Assembly (NCBI GenBank): GCA_021781335.1
Contig: JAJXXA010000004.1
Location: 1-43,130, forward strand
Direction of reading: 5' to 3'
From: Actinomycetes bacterium
GTDB lineage: Bacteria > Actinomycetota > Acidimicrobiia > Acidimicrobiales > RAAP-2
DNA length: 43,130 nt
Below, one piece after another: positions 34,454-42,324 of the stretch. Position 1 is the stretch's first letter. Each line of letters begins with the position of its first letter. The notes below the pieces were generated by a model. It ran no database searches. It worked only from the letters and a program-made list of their open reading frames with translations, and had not been told where the DNA came from. The translations under genes were made by a program, and so were the position numbers.

Positions 34454-35620
34454 ATGATGAATGGCGTGAGTAGTGAGATCGCCTCGGAACGCAACCGCCG
34501 CTGGGCCGCGACGATGCAGGGTCACGACGCCGGCGCCGAGGATGTGGTGGTCGCGCATCGAGATTCGCGTGCGACACTAGACGTCGCCGACTCTTCTTCG
34601 ATAACGTCAGGCACCCGCGCACAGCGCGAGGCCCAACTCGACGAGTTCCTCGCCCCCGGTGCCACGCGTTCGAGTGGCGCCGGTCACCGCCTGCGCGACG
34701 AGGAGCCTGATGAGTTTCGTACCTGCTTCGAGCGTGACCGGGACCGGATCTTGCATTCGTCGTCATTTCGTCGCCTGGCCGGCAAGACCCAGGTCTTCGT
34801 GTTCCCCGAGGACCACATGCGCACCCGTCTCACCCACGCCCTCGAAGTCGCCCAAGTGGCGACGGGCATCGCGCGCGCGGTCGGTCTCAACGTCGCGCTC
34901 ACCGAAGCCATCGCTCTCGGACATGACTGCGGTCACGGGCCCGGTGGACACGCCAGTGAAGAGGCCCTCGACCCCTACCTGGATGGTGGATTCGACCATG
35001 CGACGTGGGGTGCGGACGTCTCGTTGGCGCCGCTCAATCTCTGCGAAGAGACCCTCGACGGGATCAGAAACCACTCATGGTCACGACCCGCTCCAATGAC
35101 CCCAGAAGGCGAAGTCGTGAGCTGGGCTGACCGGATCGCCTACGTCTGTCACGATTTCGAAGATGCGGTCTCCGCGGGCATCGTCGAGATGGGTGACCTC
35201 GATCCGCTCGTACGCGATCGATGTGGCGAGCGACGCGGACAACAACTCGGCGCGTTCATCAGCGCCATGATCCGAACCATCCACTCGACTGGCGTCATCG
35301 GCATGGACGCCCGCCACGCCGAAGCCCTCGCCGCCTTTCGCTCGTTCAATTACCAGTCGATCTACCTACGCGGAGCGTCACGTCAACAGGCATCTGCGGT
35401 GGTGACGATGCTGCGTGCGCTCGTTGAGTACTTCGCGAAGCACCCTATGACGATTCCCGACCTGAAAGAGGCCGGCGAGCATGTCGAGCGAGCGACACCT
35501 GAATCACTCAGGGCGTCGGTGGCCTACGTGGCCGGTATGACTGACCGTTTCGCGTGCCGCAGCGCTGTGACGTTGCTCGACTGGCCAGAAGATCAACTGC
35601 CGAGCGGTATCGACCGGTAG
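34454..35620 (+). CDS. dgt: Deoxyguanosinetriphosphate triphosphohydrolase-like protein (HD domain)
   Basis: 388 residues. SSSFRRLAGKTQVF and RTRLTHALEVAQVA are the dNTPase N-terminal signatures; HDCGHGPGGHASEE holds the HD pair, and SWADRIAYVCHDFED the final metal Asp. It cleaves dGTP or other dNTPs to the nucleoside and triphosphate, affecting dNTP balance. About 85 poorly conserved, mostly polar residues precede the domain. ATG 34454 is used; ATG 34457 and GTG 34463 are alternatives. It diverges from DUF3107 with 50 bases between. Confidence 0.92.
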   Translation: MMNGVSSEIASERNRRWAATMQGHDAGAEDVVVAHRDSRATLDVADSSSITSGTRAQREAQLDEFLAPGATRSSGAGHRLRDEEPDEFRTCFERDRDRILHSSSFRRLAGKTQVFVFPEDHMRTRLTHALEVAQVATGIARAVGLNVALTEAIALGHDCGHGPGGHASEEALDPYLDGGFDHATWGADVSLAPLNLCEETLDGIRNHSWSRPAPMTPEGEVVSWADRIAYVCHDFEDAVSAGIVEMGDLDPLVRDRCGERRGQQLGAFISAMIRTIHSTGVIGMDARHAEALAAFRSFNYQSIYLRGASRQQASAVVTMLRALVEYFAKHPMTIPDLKEAGEHVERATPESLRASVAYVAGMTDRFACRSAVTLLDWPEDQLPSGIDR

Positions 35621-35630
35621 TTCGGTCGCT

Positions 35631-35662
35631 CGCGACTCACGGGGTCGCGGCTAGCTCTTTTT
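35631..35662 (+). terminator. Weak intrinsic terminator after dgt
   Basis: CGCGAC (35631-35636) and GTCGCG (35644-35649) form a six-base GC stem with a seven-base loop, followed after eight bases by TTTTT (35658-35662), inside the 3' end of the convergent gene. The distance between stem and T-run makes it a poor fit. Confidence 0.35.
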
Positions 35663-36352
35663 GGTCGAACAGCCATTCGTCCCTTCGCCACAAGAACCAG
35701 TGACGTGAAATGAGAAGGGATGATAGGCCACCATTGGTTTCCCGATGTCGATCTGAATGTTGCCTTGTTTGAGCAGCGGCGTCGAGCGGGGATTACCGCT
35801 CAGCTTCTTGCCGTTTTCGAACACCACCACTGCCCCTCTGGCTGGTCCAACTTGAAAAGAGCTCAGTGGCTGACCCCAGATATCGAAGAACTGTCCGAGG
35901 GTGAAGTTTCCTCGCGCCGGTGATTCGACGTGGATGATCCCGTCGGCGGCGTGCGTGTGCAGCCAGTAGAGGCAGTCATAGAGTCCGACGTCGTAGAACG
36001 TGCCACTGGCGTATTTCTCTACGAGTGCTGGTCGGGTGATCCCTATTCCAGCTGGCAAGCGTTCCAATCGACCATCGACGTAGAGAGAGACGTGCGTGTG
36101 GATGTGGTACTTCACCTTCTCCTTCGCGAGCGTGGCGCACGCGATGCCATCTACAGGCGCGCCCGATTTCGTCGAAGACGCGGGAGCGAGGTTGGCAACG
36201 TGTGGAACACGAACGCCCTCTGGACCGGTCGAGGAAGCTGACGCACCTGAGGGCGTCGACCCGATGATGCCACCCGCGAGCACGAGCATCGTGAGCACTG
36301 CGCGAGAGACGTACGAATGAAGAGAACCGCTGTGTCGAGCCCGATTGTCCAT
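35651..36352 (-). CDS. Secreted His-rich protein of unknown function, copper-module neighbour
   Basis: Start set at ATG 36352 (AGGACG in front), giving 233 residues; an earlier ATG at 36430 has no site. After MDNRARHSGSLHSYV a hydrophobic stretch AVLTMLVLAGGIIGS ending near GASASS forms a signal peptide. The mature protein has two His clusters: YHIHTHVSLYVDG and CLYWLHTHAADGIIHVESP, plus LGQFFDIWGQPL and a Cys-containing tail CGEGTNGC. I do not know an assigned function. The family is found in other bacteria as a hypothetical. Three His motifs in an exported protein beside a CsoR/cupredoxin unit suggest metal binding. Confidence 0.8.
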   Translation of the reverse strand: MDNRARHSGSLHSYVSRAVLTMLVLAGGIIGSTPSGASASSTGPEGVRVPHVANLAPASSTKSGAPVDGIACATLAKEKVKYHIHTHVSLYVDGRLERLPAGIGITRPALVEKYASGTFYDVGLYDCLYWLHTHAADGIIHVESPARGNFTLGQFFDIWGQPLSSFQVGPARGAVVVFENGKKLSGNPRSTPLLKQGNIQIDIGKPMVAYHPFSFHVTGSCGEGTNGCSTKKS

Positions 36353-36505
36353 CGTCCTGCTTCCTCTCGTAGGCCTGAGCGCCTGACGTAAAAATCTAGG
36401 CACTTCGAACACGGACCCTAATGGTGACATCTCGTCAAAGGTACTTGCCCCTCCACCCAGCTAATAGTGACCTAAGTCCCGTCTCTTGAGGCGTCAGATC
36501 TCACG

Positions 36506-36540
36506 AATATCTCTATACTCCCTAGGGGTATAGAGATATT
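36506..36540. promoter_or_regulatory. 35-bp near-perfect palindrome, probable CsoR operator
   Basis: Thirteen-base arms starting AATATCTCTATAC (36506-36518) and ending GTATAGAGATATT (36528-36540), around TCCCTAGGG with a single mismatched pair (T36519 against G36527). The core TATAC...CCCTAGGGGTATA resembles the pseudo-palindromic GC-centred operators of CsoR repressors. It lies 21 bases upstream of the SHOCT gene and contains TATACT (36514-36519). CsoR, encoded two genes downstream, is the likely binder. Confidence 0.75.
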
Positions 36541-36561
36541 CACGACGCGAGGAGAGATGCA

Positions 36562-36819
36562 ATGGGCTACAACTGGGATTACCAAGGAATGGGCGGCGGC
36601 TGGTGGGTCCTGATGATGATCGGAATGATCGTCTTCTGGTCGATCCTGGTCTTTGGCATCGTTGCCCTCGTCCGTCACAACCACTCGACGCCCACTACCG
36701 TTGTGCACCCCGACGGCAGTGACAAGGCCGTTGCCATCCTGCGCGAACGTCTCGCTCGAGGGGAGATCACTCCAGAGGAGTTCACGACGCTGCTCTCGAC
36801 GCTGCGCGATCGGCCATGA
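36562..36819 (+). CDS. Small membrane protein with SHOCT domain
   Basis: 85 residues. One transmembrane helix (WWVLMMIGMIVFWSILVFGI, about 14-34) followed by a C-terminal SHOCT domain (ILRERLARGEITPEEFTTLL, about 59-78). GAGGAG precedes the ATG. SHOCT segments occur at the C termini of many short bacterial membrane proteins, frequently in metal or stress operons, as oligomerisation units. The role here is unknown. First gene of the CsoR operon; ATGA overlap with the cupredoxin gene (36816-36819). Confidence 0.88.
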   Translation: MGYNWDYQGMGGGWWVLMMIGMIVFWSILVFGIVALVRHNHSTPTTVVHPDGSDKAVAILRERLARGEITPEEFTTLLSTLRDRP

Positions 36820-37364
36820 CCAGGTCCACCGCAAGGCTCTCGGTGATCATCGGATCGATCGGTCTGCTGAGTCTGCTCACCATCGCTGGTGTCGGCTTCA
36901 CCCAGGGCCACATCGGCGACGAGCGTGCACAGTCGCTGACATCGTGTGGCCCAACCCAGCCGTCCGGCACGGTAGTCCACGTCACCCTCTCGGATCGGGG
37001 CAACGTGATGATGGGCGCCAGCACCCTGATGATGGTGTCGCTCTACGCATCGCCCAGCACCGTACCAAGCGGCAATGTCACGTTCGTCGCAACGAACGTC
37101 GGTGGGCTCACCCACGAGTTCCTCGTCTTACCGGCACCGCGCGACGGTGTTGGCACCCGCGCCACCGGCGTCAACGGCAAGATCAATGAGTCGACGAGTC
37201 TGGGCGAAGCGTCCACTTCGTGTGGTCGTGGAGCAGGATCGGGCATCTCACCTGGGACAACGAGTTGGGTCACGCTGCATCTTTCACCAGGTAACTACGA
37301 ATTACTGTGCGATGAGCCGTGGCACTACGCCAATGGCATGTATCAGGGATTCACCGTCCAATAA
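36816..37364 (+). CDS. Membrane-anchored type-I (blue) copper protein, cupredoxin fold
   Basis: 182 residues. An N-terminal hydrophobic helix (about 9-27) serves as anchor or signal. The copper ligands are visible: His100 in THEFLVL and Cys165-x4-His170-x4-Met175 in LLCDEPWHYANGMYQG, the C-x4-H-x4-M arrangement of plastocyanin-like and sulfocyanin-type domains. Two further Cys (44, 136) may form a disulfide. It should bind one copper on the outside of the membrane, for electron transfer or copper buffering. Overlaps its neighbours' control region and lies under the CsoR palindrome. Confidence 0.88.
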   Translation: MTRSTARLSVIIGSIGLLSLLTIAGVGFTQGHIGDERAQSLTSCGPTQPSGTVVHVTLSDRGNVMMGASTLMMVSLYASPSTVPSGNVTFVATNVGGLTHEFLVLPAPRDGVGTRATGVNGKINESTSLGEASTSCGRGAGSGISPGTTSWVTLHLSPGNYELLCDEPWHYANGMYQGFTVQ

Positions 37365-37398
37365 TCGAACCCAGTACGACAAGGAGAGTGTCCACACC

Positions 37399-37686
37399 AT
37401 GGCACAACCGGGCTACAGCGACGACAAAGCCGCAGTCTTGGCACGAATGAAGCGCATCGAGGGTCAGGTCCGTGGCGTGCACGGCATGATCGAAGATGAC
37501 CGCTACTGCATTGACGTCCTCCAGCAGATCTCGGCGGTGAACCGCGCGCTGGAGGGCGTCGCGCTGCGCCTGCTCGACGAGCACCTTCGACACTGCGTCG
37601 TGAACGCAGTCAAGGCCGGGGGTGTCGAGAAGGAGACGAAGCTGCGCGAAGCCTCCGAGGCCATCGCCAGGTTGGTGAAGTCATGA
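37399..37686 (+). CDS. csoR: CsoR-family copper-sensing repressor
   Basis: 95 residues from ATG 37399 with AAGGAGAG in front. The sensing ligands are Cys37 (RYCIDV), His62 and Cys66 (EHLRHCVV), matching Cys36-His61-Cys65 of M. tuberculosis CsoR, with the Tyr before the first Cys. The N-terminal MKRIEGQVRGVHGMI is the family signature. Cu(I) binding releases it from DNA. The cognate operator is likely the palindrome at 36506-36540, giving autoregulation. Stop overlaps the permease start in ATGA (37683-37686). Confidence 0.93.
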   Translation: MAQPGYSDDKAAVLARMKRIEGQVRGVHGMIEDDRYCIDVLQQISAVNRALEGVALRLLDEHLRHCVVNAVKAGGVEKETKLREASEAIARLVKS

Positions 37687-39449
37687 TGTTGCTTGCATCG
37701 ATCACGCCCGTGTTCGTCGAACTCGGGCGCGGTCTTCGCGAGGGGTTCTTCATGTTCTGGGAGACCCTGTGGGCGCTGGTCCTGGGCTTCACCCTCTCGG
37801 GTGCGGTGCAGGCCTTTGTCTCCAAAGACCAGATGCGCGCCAAGTTCGGCGACCACCGGCCCGCGGCGGTGGCGCGCGCCTCGGGGTACGGCATGGTCTC
37901 GTCGAGTTGTTCCTACGCGGCGTCGGCCATGTCAAAGTCGCTCTTCGCCAAGGGCGCTGACTTCACGTCGTCGATGATCTTCATGTTCGCCTCGACCAAT
38001 CTCGTGGTGGAACTCGGCGTCGTCATGCTGGTGCTGCTCGGTTGGCAGTTCGCCGCAGCCGAGTTCGTCGGTGGGCCGATCATGATCGCCCTCCTCGCCG
38101 TCGCCGGGGGCTTCGTCTTTGCGGGGCCAGTGCTCCAGCGGGCATTGTCGCGCGTTCGCGGTGAAGAGACCGGCGGGCACGACCATCACGCGATGACGGG
38201 CGTCACCACCGAACGGCAAGATGAATTGGGGACCCAGCCGCTCGCCCAGAAACTTCGTTCCGCCGCCGCGTGGTCTGACGCGTCGAACTATGCGGTCGCC
38301 GACGTCACGATGCTGCGGCGAGAACTCGTTATTGGCTACGTGGCCGCGGGCCTCATTGCGACCGTTGTCCCCACGTGGCTCTGGAACGATCTGTTCGTCC
38401 ACGGTCACGGGTTCTGGACCGATCTGGAGAACGCCTTGGTCGGGCCGATCATCGCCGTGGTGAGTTGGGTCTGTTCCATTGGCAACGTGCCGCTGGCTGC
38501 GGCGCTGTGGTCCGGCGGCATCTCTTTTGGCGGTGTGATCGCCTTCATCTTCGCGGACCTGATCTCCATGCCCTTGATCCTCATCTATCGAAAGCTGTAC
38601 GGCGGGCGACTCACGCTGCGCATGGTTGGGTTGTTCTACATCATCATGGCGATTGCGGGGCTCGTGACCCAGTGGATCTTCGCGGCGCTCGGTGCCATCC
38701 CTTCACGACGAACCTTCAACATCACCGCCGCACACTTCCAATGGAACTACACGACGTACCTGAACTTCGTCTTCATCGTCGTGGCGATCGGCGTATGGTG
38801 GCTCGCACGACACCGCGAGCGTTTCGGCGGAGGGGTCGGATACGCCATCGATCCGGTCTGTGGAATGCAAGTTCGAACGAACGATGCGCCGGCCCACTCC
38901 ACCTACGACGGACACCAGTACTACTTCTGCGCTGATCGGTGTCGAGAGAAGTTCGAAGAGGACCCTGAGCGCTACATAAAGGGTCCCCAGGAAGCTATGG
39001 CGCCGATGAGTACGCACGAGACGGCTGGTGACGACGCGATCTTCGTCGATCCAGTCTGTGGGATGAGCGTGGACCCCGCGACGGCCGCCGCCCATCGATC
39101 ATTCGACGGACGTGACGTGTACTTTTGCAATGTGGGCTGCGCCGAACGCTTCGACGAGGACCCCGAGCGGTTCCTCGCGCTCGCAGCGGTGCCCGAGGGC
39201 ATGGCCAAGCCCGCCCAGGAACCTCAGCCGTCCTTTGTCGATCCGGTCTGTGGGATGAGCGTGGACCCCGCGACGGCCGCCGCGGTGCGTTCGTTCAAGG
39301 GTCGAAACATCTTCTTTTGCAACGTGGGGTGCGCCGAACGCTTCGACGAAGACCCCGAGCGGTTCCTCGCGCCCGCAGCGGTGCCCGAGGGCATGGCGAA
39401 ACCCACCGTGCAGGTCACGATGGGCAAGAAGCCCACGACGCCACGTTGA
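37683..39449 (+). CDS. ArsP/DUF318-type permease fused to three YHS metal-binding domains
   Basis: 588 residues. Residues 1 to about 385 are an eight- to ten-helix permease of the DUF318/ArsP family (WETLWALVLGFTLSGAVQAF; SGYGMVSSSCSYAASAMSKS; SWVCSIGNVPLAAALWSGGI), with a His-rich cytoplasmic loop (GGHDHHAM). Three YHS domains follow, beginning DPVCGM at residues 390, 456 and 520, each with a second Cys pair (YFCADRC, YFCNVGC, FFCNVGC). YHS domains bind soft or divalent metals and are common in copper and mercury transport. Export of copper or a copper-related substrate is inferred from the CsoR operon. No P-type ATPase is present. Confidence 0.85.
   Translation: MMLLASITPVFVELGRGLREGFFMFWETLWALVLGFTLSGAVQAFVSKDQMRAKFGDHRPAAVARASGYGMVSSSCSYAASAMSKSLFAKGADFTSSMIFMFASTNLVVELGVVMLVLLGWQFAAAEFVGGPIMIALLAVAGGFVFAGPVLQRALSRVRGEETGGHDHHAMTGVTTERQDELGTQPLAQKLRSAAAWSDASNYAVADVTMLRRELVIGYVAAGLIATVVPTWLWNDLFVHGHGFWTDLENALVGPIIAVVSWVCSIGNVPLAAALWSGGISFGGVIAFIFADLISMPLILIYRKLYGGRLTLRMVGLFYIIMAIAGLVTQWIFAALGAIPSRRTFNITAAHFQWNYTTYLNFVFIVVAIGVWWLARHRERFGGGVGYAIDPVCGMQVRTNDAPAHSTYDGHQYYFCADRCREKFEEDPERYIKGPQEAMAPMSTHETAGDDAIFVDPVCGMSVDPATAAAHRSFDGRDVYFCNVGCAERFDEDPERFLALAAVPEGMAKPAQEPQPSFVDPVCGMSVDPATAAAVRSFKGRNIFFCNVGCAERFDEDPERFLAPAAVPEGMAKPTVQVTMGKKPTTPR
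39048..39404 (+). repeat. Tandem 192-bp duplication encoding YHS domains 2 and 3
   Basis: Two copies begin at 39048 and 39240, 192 bases (64 codons) apart. Long identical tracts are seen around TGTGGGATGAGCGTGGACCC, around GAGCGGTTCCTCGCG and GCGGTGCCCGAGGGCATGGC, in contrast with YHS domain 1 (38850 onwards), which is much more diverged. A recent in-frame duplication within the permease gene. Confidence 0.85.
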
Positions 39450-39456
39450 ACCAGCG

Positions 39457-40302
39457 TCAGGGTTTGGTCGCCCGATCCAGGTTGATGCCGGGCGCTGGTC
39501 CGCCCAACATCCACGCAACGCGTTGCTCAGTTGTTCGCACCGCCGCGTGCTCATGGGTCAAGATCCAAAACGTGTTGGTACGCACCGCGTGTTCGACCGC
39601 GTGGGCGACCTCGGTGACGTCGATGCCGTTGTTGACGGCGGTGGCGGCGAACTCGGCCACCGCCCTCGCCGCGGGATCCTCGTTGTAACTCACTAGTTCA
39701 TCGGGCATGTTTCGCTGCGACTCGTGGATGCGCGTGCGCACGAAACCGGGGCACAGCGCCGAGACACCGACGTTCTTGCCACTGAGGGCGAGTTCGTGAA
39801 AAAGGCACTCCGAGATGCCGACCACGGCGAACTTGCTCGCGCAGTACGCCCCCATGCCCGGCACTCCGCCGAGACCGGCGAGCGAGCCCGTGTTGATCAC
39901 GTGACCTTCGTTTTGAGCAAGAAAGACCGGCATGAACGCATTGATGCCATTGATGACACCATCGACGTTCACACCCATGACCCAGTCCCAGACCTTCTTC
40001 GGTGTACCAATCGCGGGTCCCGCGGCGACGCCCGCATTGTTGAAGACGATGTGTGCTGTACCGAATTCGCTGATCGCCTTGTCACGCAGTGCAAAGACGT
40101 CCGATTCGCGGCTCACGTCGCTAACGACCCCGACGACCTGAGCCCCCTCTGCGCGCAAGGTATCAACGGCTTCACGCAGCGGCTCCTTCTCGATGTCGCC
40201 CAAGACGAGCTTGACACCCGATGCTGCGAACTGTCGAGCGGTGGCGAAACCAATGCCGCTGGCCCCTCCCGTGATGACCGCAGTCTTACCCTCTAGTTCC
40301 AC
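39457..40302 (-). CDS. Short-chain dehydrogenase/reductase
   Basis: 281 residues of a classical SDR. TGGASGIGFATA is the Rossmann glycine motif, GDIEKEP (Asp after beta-2) suggests NAD(H), NNAGVA follows, then Ser in NTGSLAG and Tyr-x3-Lys in YCASK form the catalytic set, with CPGFVRTRI after it. The C-terminal segment after about residue 215 is an extension (NGIDVTEVAHAVEHAVRT) seen in short-chain reductases of lipid or xenobiotic metabolism. Substrate unknown. It is convergent with the YHS permease, seven bases apart. Confidence 0.93.
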   Translation of the reverse strand: MELEGKTAVITGGASGIGFATARQFAASGVKLVLGDIEKEPLREAVDTLRAEGAQVVGVVSDVSRESDVFALRDKAISEFGTAHIVFNNAGVAAGPAIGTPKKVWDWVMGVNVDGVINGINAFMPVFLAQNEGHVINTGSLAGLGGVPGMGAYCASKFAVVGISECLFHELALSGKNVGVSALCPGFVRTRIHESQRNMPDELVSYNEDPAARAVAEFAATAVNNGIDVTEVAHAVEHAVRTNTFWILTHEHAAVRTTEQRVAWMLGGPAPGINLDRATKP

Positions 40303-40320
40303 CTGTGCCCCCTACGTGAT

Positions 40321-41433
40321 CTAAACCAGCCTGAGTTCTTGACGATAGACCCGCGCGGGGCCCTGCGCGGCCACGTTCGCGGCCAGCGCCACGAACGCGA
40401 GCGCGGCGTCGCTCTCGGGATGGGCAACCACCACCGGCTCGCCGATGTCACCGCCACTTCGAAGCGCCATCTCGAGTGGGATCTGACCGAGCAGCGCCAC
40501 ACCCAACTCGGCCGCCAACTTCTCACCGCCGCCCGAGCCGAAGATCTCGTAACGCTTGGCGTCGTCACCGGTGAACCAGCTCATGTTCTCGATCACGCCT
40601 CGCACCGCGAGTTTGAGCTTTCGCGCCGCGTACGCCGATCGTTGCGCGACGCGCTGGGCCGCTGCTTGGGGCGTTGTGACCACGTACATCTCAATGCGTG
40701 GCAAGACCTCTGAGAGCGTCAGCGCCACGTCACCGGTGCCCGGTGGCATGTCGATCAGAAGGAAGTCCGGCTCATCCCACCAGGCTTCGGTCACCAGTTG
40801 CTCAATGGCCTTGTGCAGCATCGGACCGCGCCAGATGACCGGCTGCTCATCGGGAACGAAATATCCCATCGAGACGCAGCGGATACCGTGCGCGAGTGTG
40901 GGTATCACCGTGTCACCGAGCACGATCGGGTCGTTCAGCGCCCCGAGCATCTTGGGCAAGGAGAAGCCGTAGACGTCGGCGTCGAGCACTCCCACCTGGT
41001 AGCCCGCTCGCGCGAGTGAAATGGCGAGGTTAACGGTCACCGAGGACTTACCCACGCCCCCCTTGCCCGAAGAGATCCCGAGGATGCGGGTCTTTGAGAG
41101 TTTGGCCATGAATCGAGGTTGGGCGTCGCCGTGGTCGTGATGACCCGGTCCGGGATCACTCGCCATCGCGCCGCGCAGGAAGTTTCTTAGTTCGAGGCGC
41201 TGTTCGTCGTTCATCGTGCGCACGCTCACGTTCGCCCCCGGGGCACGCTCAAGGACCTCGGCTTCGAGGAGAGCCAGATTTGGCCATGCGGTCACCGGCA
41301 GGACCAATTCAACCCTGACCTGTCCGTCGACCTCGCTCACCTCACCGAGGAAGCCAAGTTGTTCCAGCGTGCGTACCAACTGGGGTTCGACGATATTGGC
41401 GAGGTCACTGCGTAATTGGGGCTCAATGCTCAT
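40321..41433 (-). CDS. mrp: Mrp/ApbC/NBP35-family P-loop ATPase, iron-sulfur carrier
   Basis: 370 residues from ATG 41433 (AAGGAA in front); a longer upstream frame runs into the divergent gene. An N-terminal MIP18/DUF59 domain (to about residue 90) precedes the ATPase: GKGGVGKSS (deviant Walker A), DADVYGFSLPKMLG and DMPPGTGDVALT. The usual Cys-x2-Cys of Mrp/NBP35 proteins, expected after ENMSWF, is replaced by TGDDAK. Such proteins load or transfer iron-sulfur clusters. It diverges from a SufR-like regulator, which fits a role in cluster assembly. Confidence 0.92.
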   Translation of the reverse strand: MSIEPQLRSDLANIVEPQLVRTLEQLGFLGEVSEVDGQVRVELVLPVTAWPNLALLEAEVLERAPGANVSVRTMNDEQRLELRNFLRGAMASDPGPGHHDHGDAQPRFMAKLSKTRILGISSGKGGVGKSSVTVNLAISLARAGYQVGVLDADVYGFSLPKMLGALNDPIVLGDTVIPTLAHGIRCVSMGYFVPDEQPVIWRGPMLHKAIEQLVTEAWWDEPDFLLIDMPPGTGDVALTLSEVLPRIEMYVVTTPQAAAQRVAQRSAYAARKLKLAVRGVIENMSWFTGDDAKRYEIFGSGGGEKLAAELGVALLGQIPLEMALRSGGDIGEPVVVAHPESDAALAFVALAANVAAQGPARVYRQELRLV

Positions 41434-41502
41434 AGGGATTCCTTCGCTGCGATTCTTCGAGGTTACCGTCGCACGAAGGCCATTCACTCCTAGAATTCCA
41501 AC

Positions 41503-42216
41503 GTGACCATAACGACGGGTGAAAACGGACTGGATCCGGCCCTCTTCAGCGCGACGGTGACGAGCCTCGCGCACTCGTTCGGTGACAACACCCGACGCAA
41601 GATCTACTTCTACTTGCGTGACAATCCCGGTGCGACCGCGAGCGAGTTGAGCCAGCACTGCGCCGTACACGCGAATGTCGTGCGCCACCACCTGGAGCGG
41701 CTCACCGAGGGTGGCTACGTCACCTTCGATAACGTGCGAAAGACCACCGTTGGTCGACCCGCGAAGGGGTACCGTGTGGTCGACGAGACCGTCGTCATGG
41801 ACGGCTCGCTTCGTCGCGACGCACTCCTGGTCGCACTGTTGGAGATGGCGCTCGACCGGCTCGGACCCGAGGCCTCCGAGGAGATGGCCCACGATGTCGG
41901 CGTCCAGTACGGACGCACCTTGGGCGCCGCGGTCTCACCCACTGACTCGAATCGAACCGTCAAGAACGCCATGTCGGCGATTGCGGGTCTGCTCACCGCG
42001 CACGGCTTTGATGCACGCGCCGAAGAAGATGACACGGGCCAGTCAGTGGTTTCCGAGAACTGCCCCTTCGGCAGTGCCGCCACCCACCATCCCGTACTGT
42101 GCGCCGTTGACCGCGGACTCATTGCGGGGATGCTCGAAGGCCTCGGCGCCCAAAAGTCCCCCATCACGCTCACCTCGCGAGCGCGCGGGGACGCCACCTG
42201 TCGCGTTACCGCTTAG
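41503..42216 (+). CDS. SufR-like winged-helix regulator with probable Fe-S cluster
   Basis: 237 residues from GTG 41503. DNTRRKIYFYLRDNPGATAS and HANVVRHHLERLTEGGYV form an ArsR-like winged helix; VGRPAKGYR is the wing. The C-terminal domain ends with Cys-x12-Cys-x32-Cys (ENCPFGSAATHHPVLC and DATCRVT), matching part of the cysteine set used for the cluster in SufR of cyanobacteria and mycobacteria. SufR represses suf genes when cluster-loaded. Here it is divergent from mrp, with 69 bases between, so it may regulate iron-sulfur assembly locally. Confidence 0.87.
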   Translation: MTITTGENGLDPALFSATVTSLAHSFGDNTRRKIYFYLRDNPGATASELSQHCAVHANVVRHHLERLTEGGYVTFDNVRKTTVGRPAKGYRVVDETVVMDGSLRRDALLVALLEMALDRLGPEASEEMAHDVGVQYGRTLGAAVSPTDSNRTVKNAMSAIAGLLTAHGFDARAEEDDTGQSVVSENCPFGSAATHHPVLCAVDRGLIAGMLEGLGAQKSPITLTSRARGDATCRVTA

Positions 42217-42324
42217 GTACGAGCGTAATTTCGCCAACGAGCGTTTGCTACGCGGCTCCCGCTTCGAGTGCTGTCACACGACTCGCACGACTCATTGTCA
42301 GGCTCAGTACGCACCTCAACCCAC

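Noticed and set aside
34404-34766. N-terminal extension of DUF3107 to 198 residues
   Set aside because: Arg/His/Pro-rich, antisense to dgt, and the ATG at 34403 has GAGGAG and matches the family start.
39437-39458. GACGC/GCGTC hairpin between the YHS permease and SDR genes
   Set aside because: Only a five-base stem with a 12-base loop and no T-run; not a convincing terminator.
42217-42324. Gap between the SufR-like and CcmI-like genes examined for RNA or terminator
   Set aside because: No stable stem, promoter pair or tRNA-like pattern seen in 108 bases.
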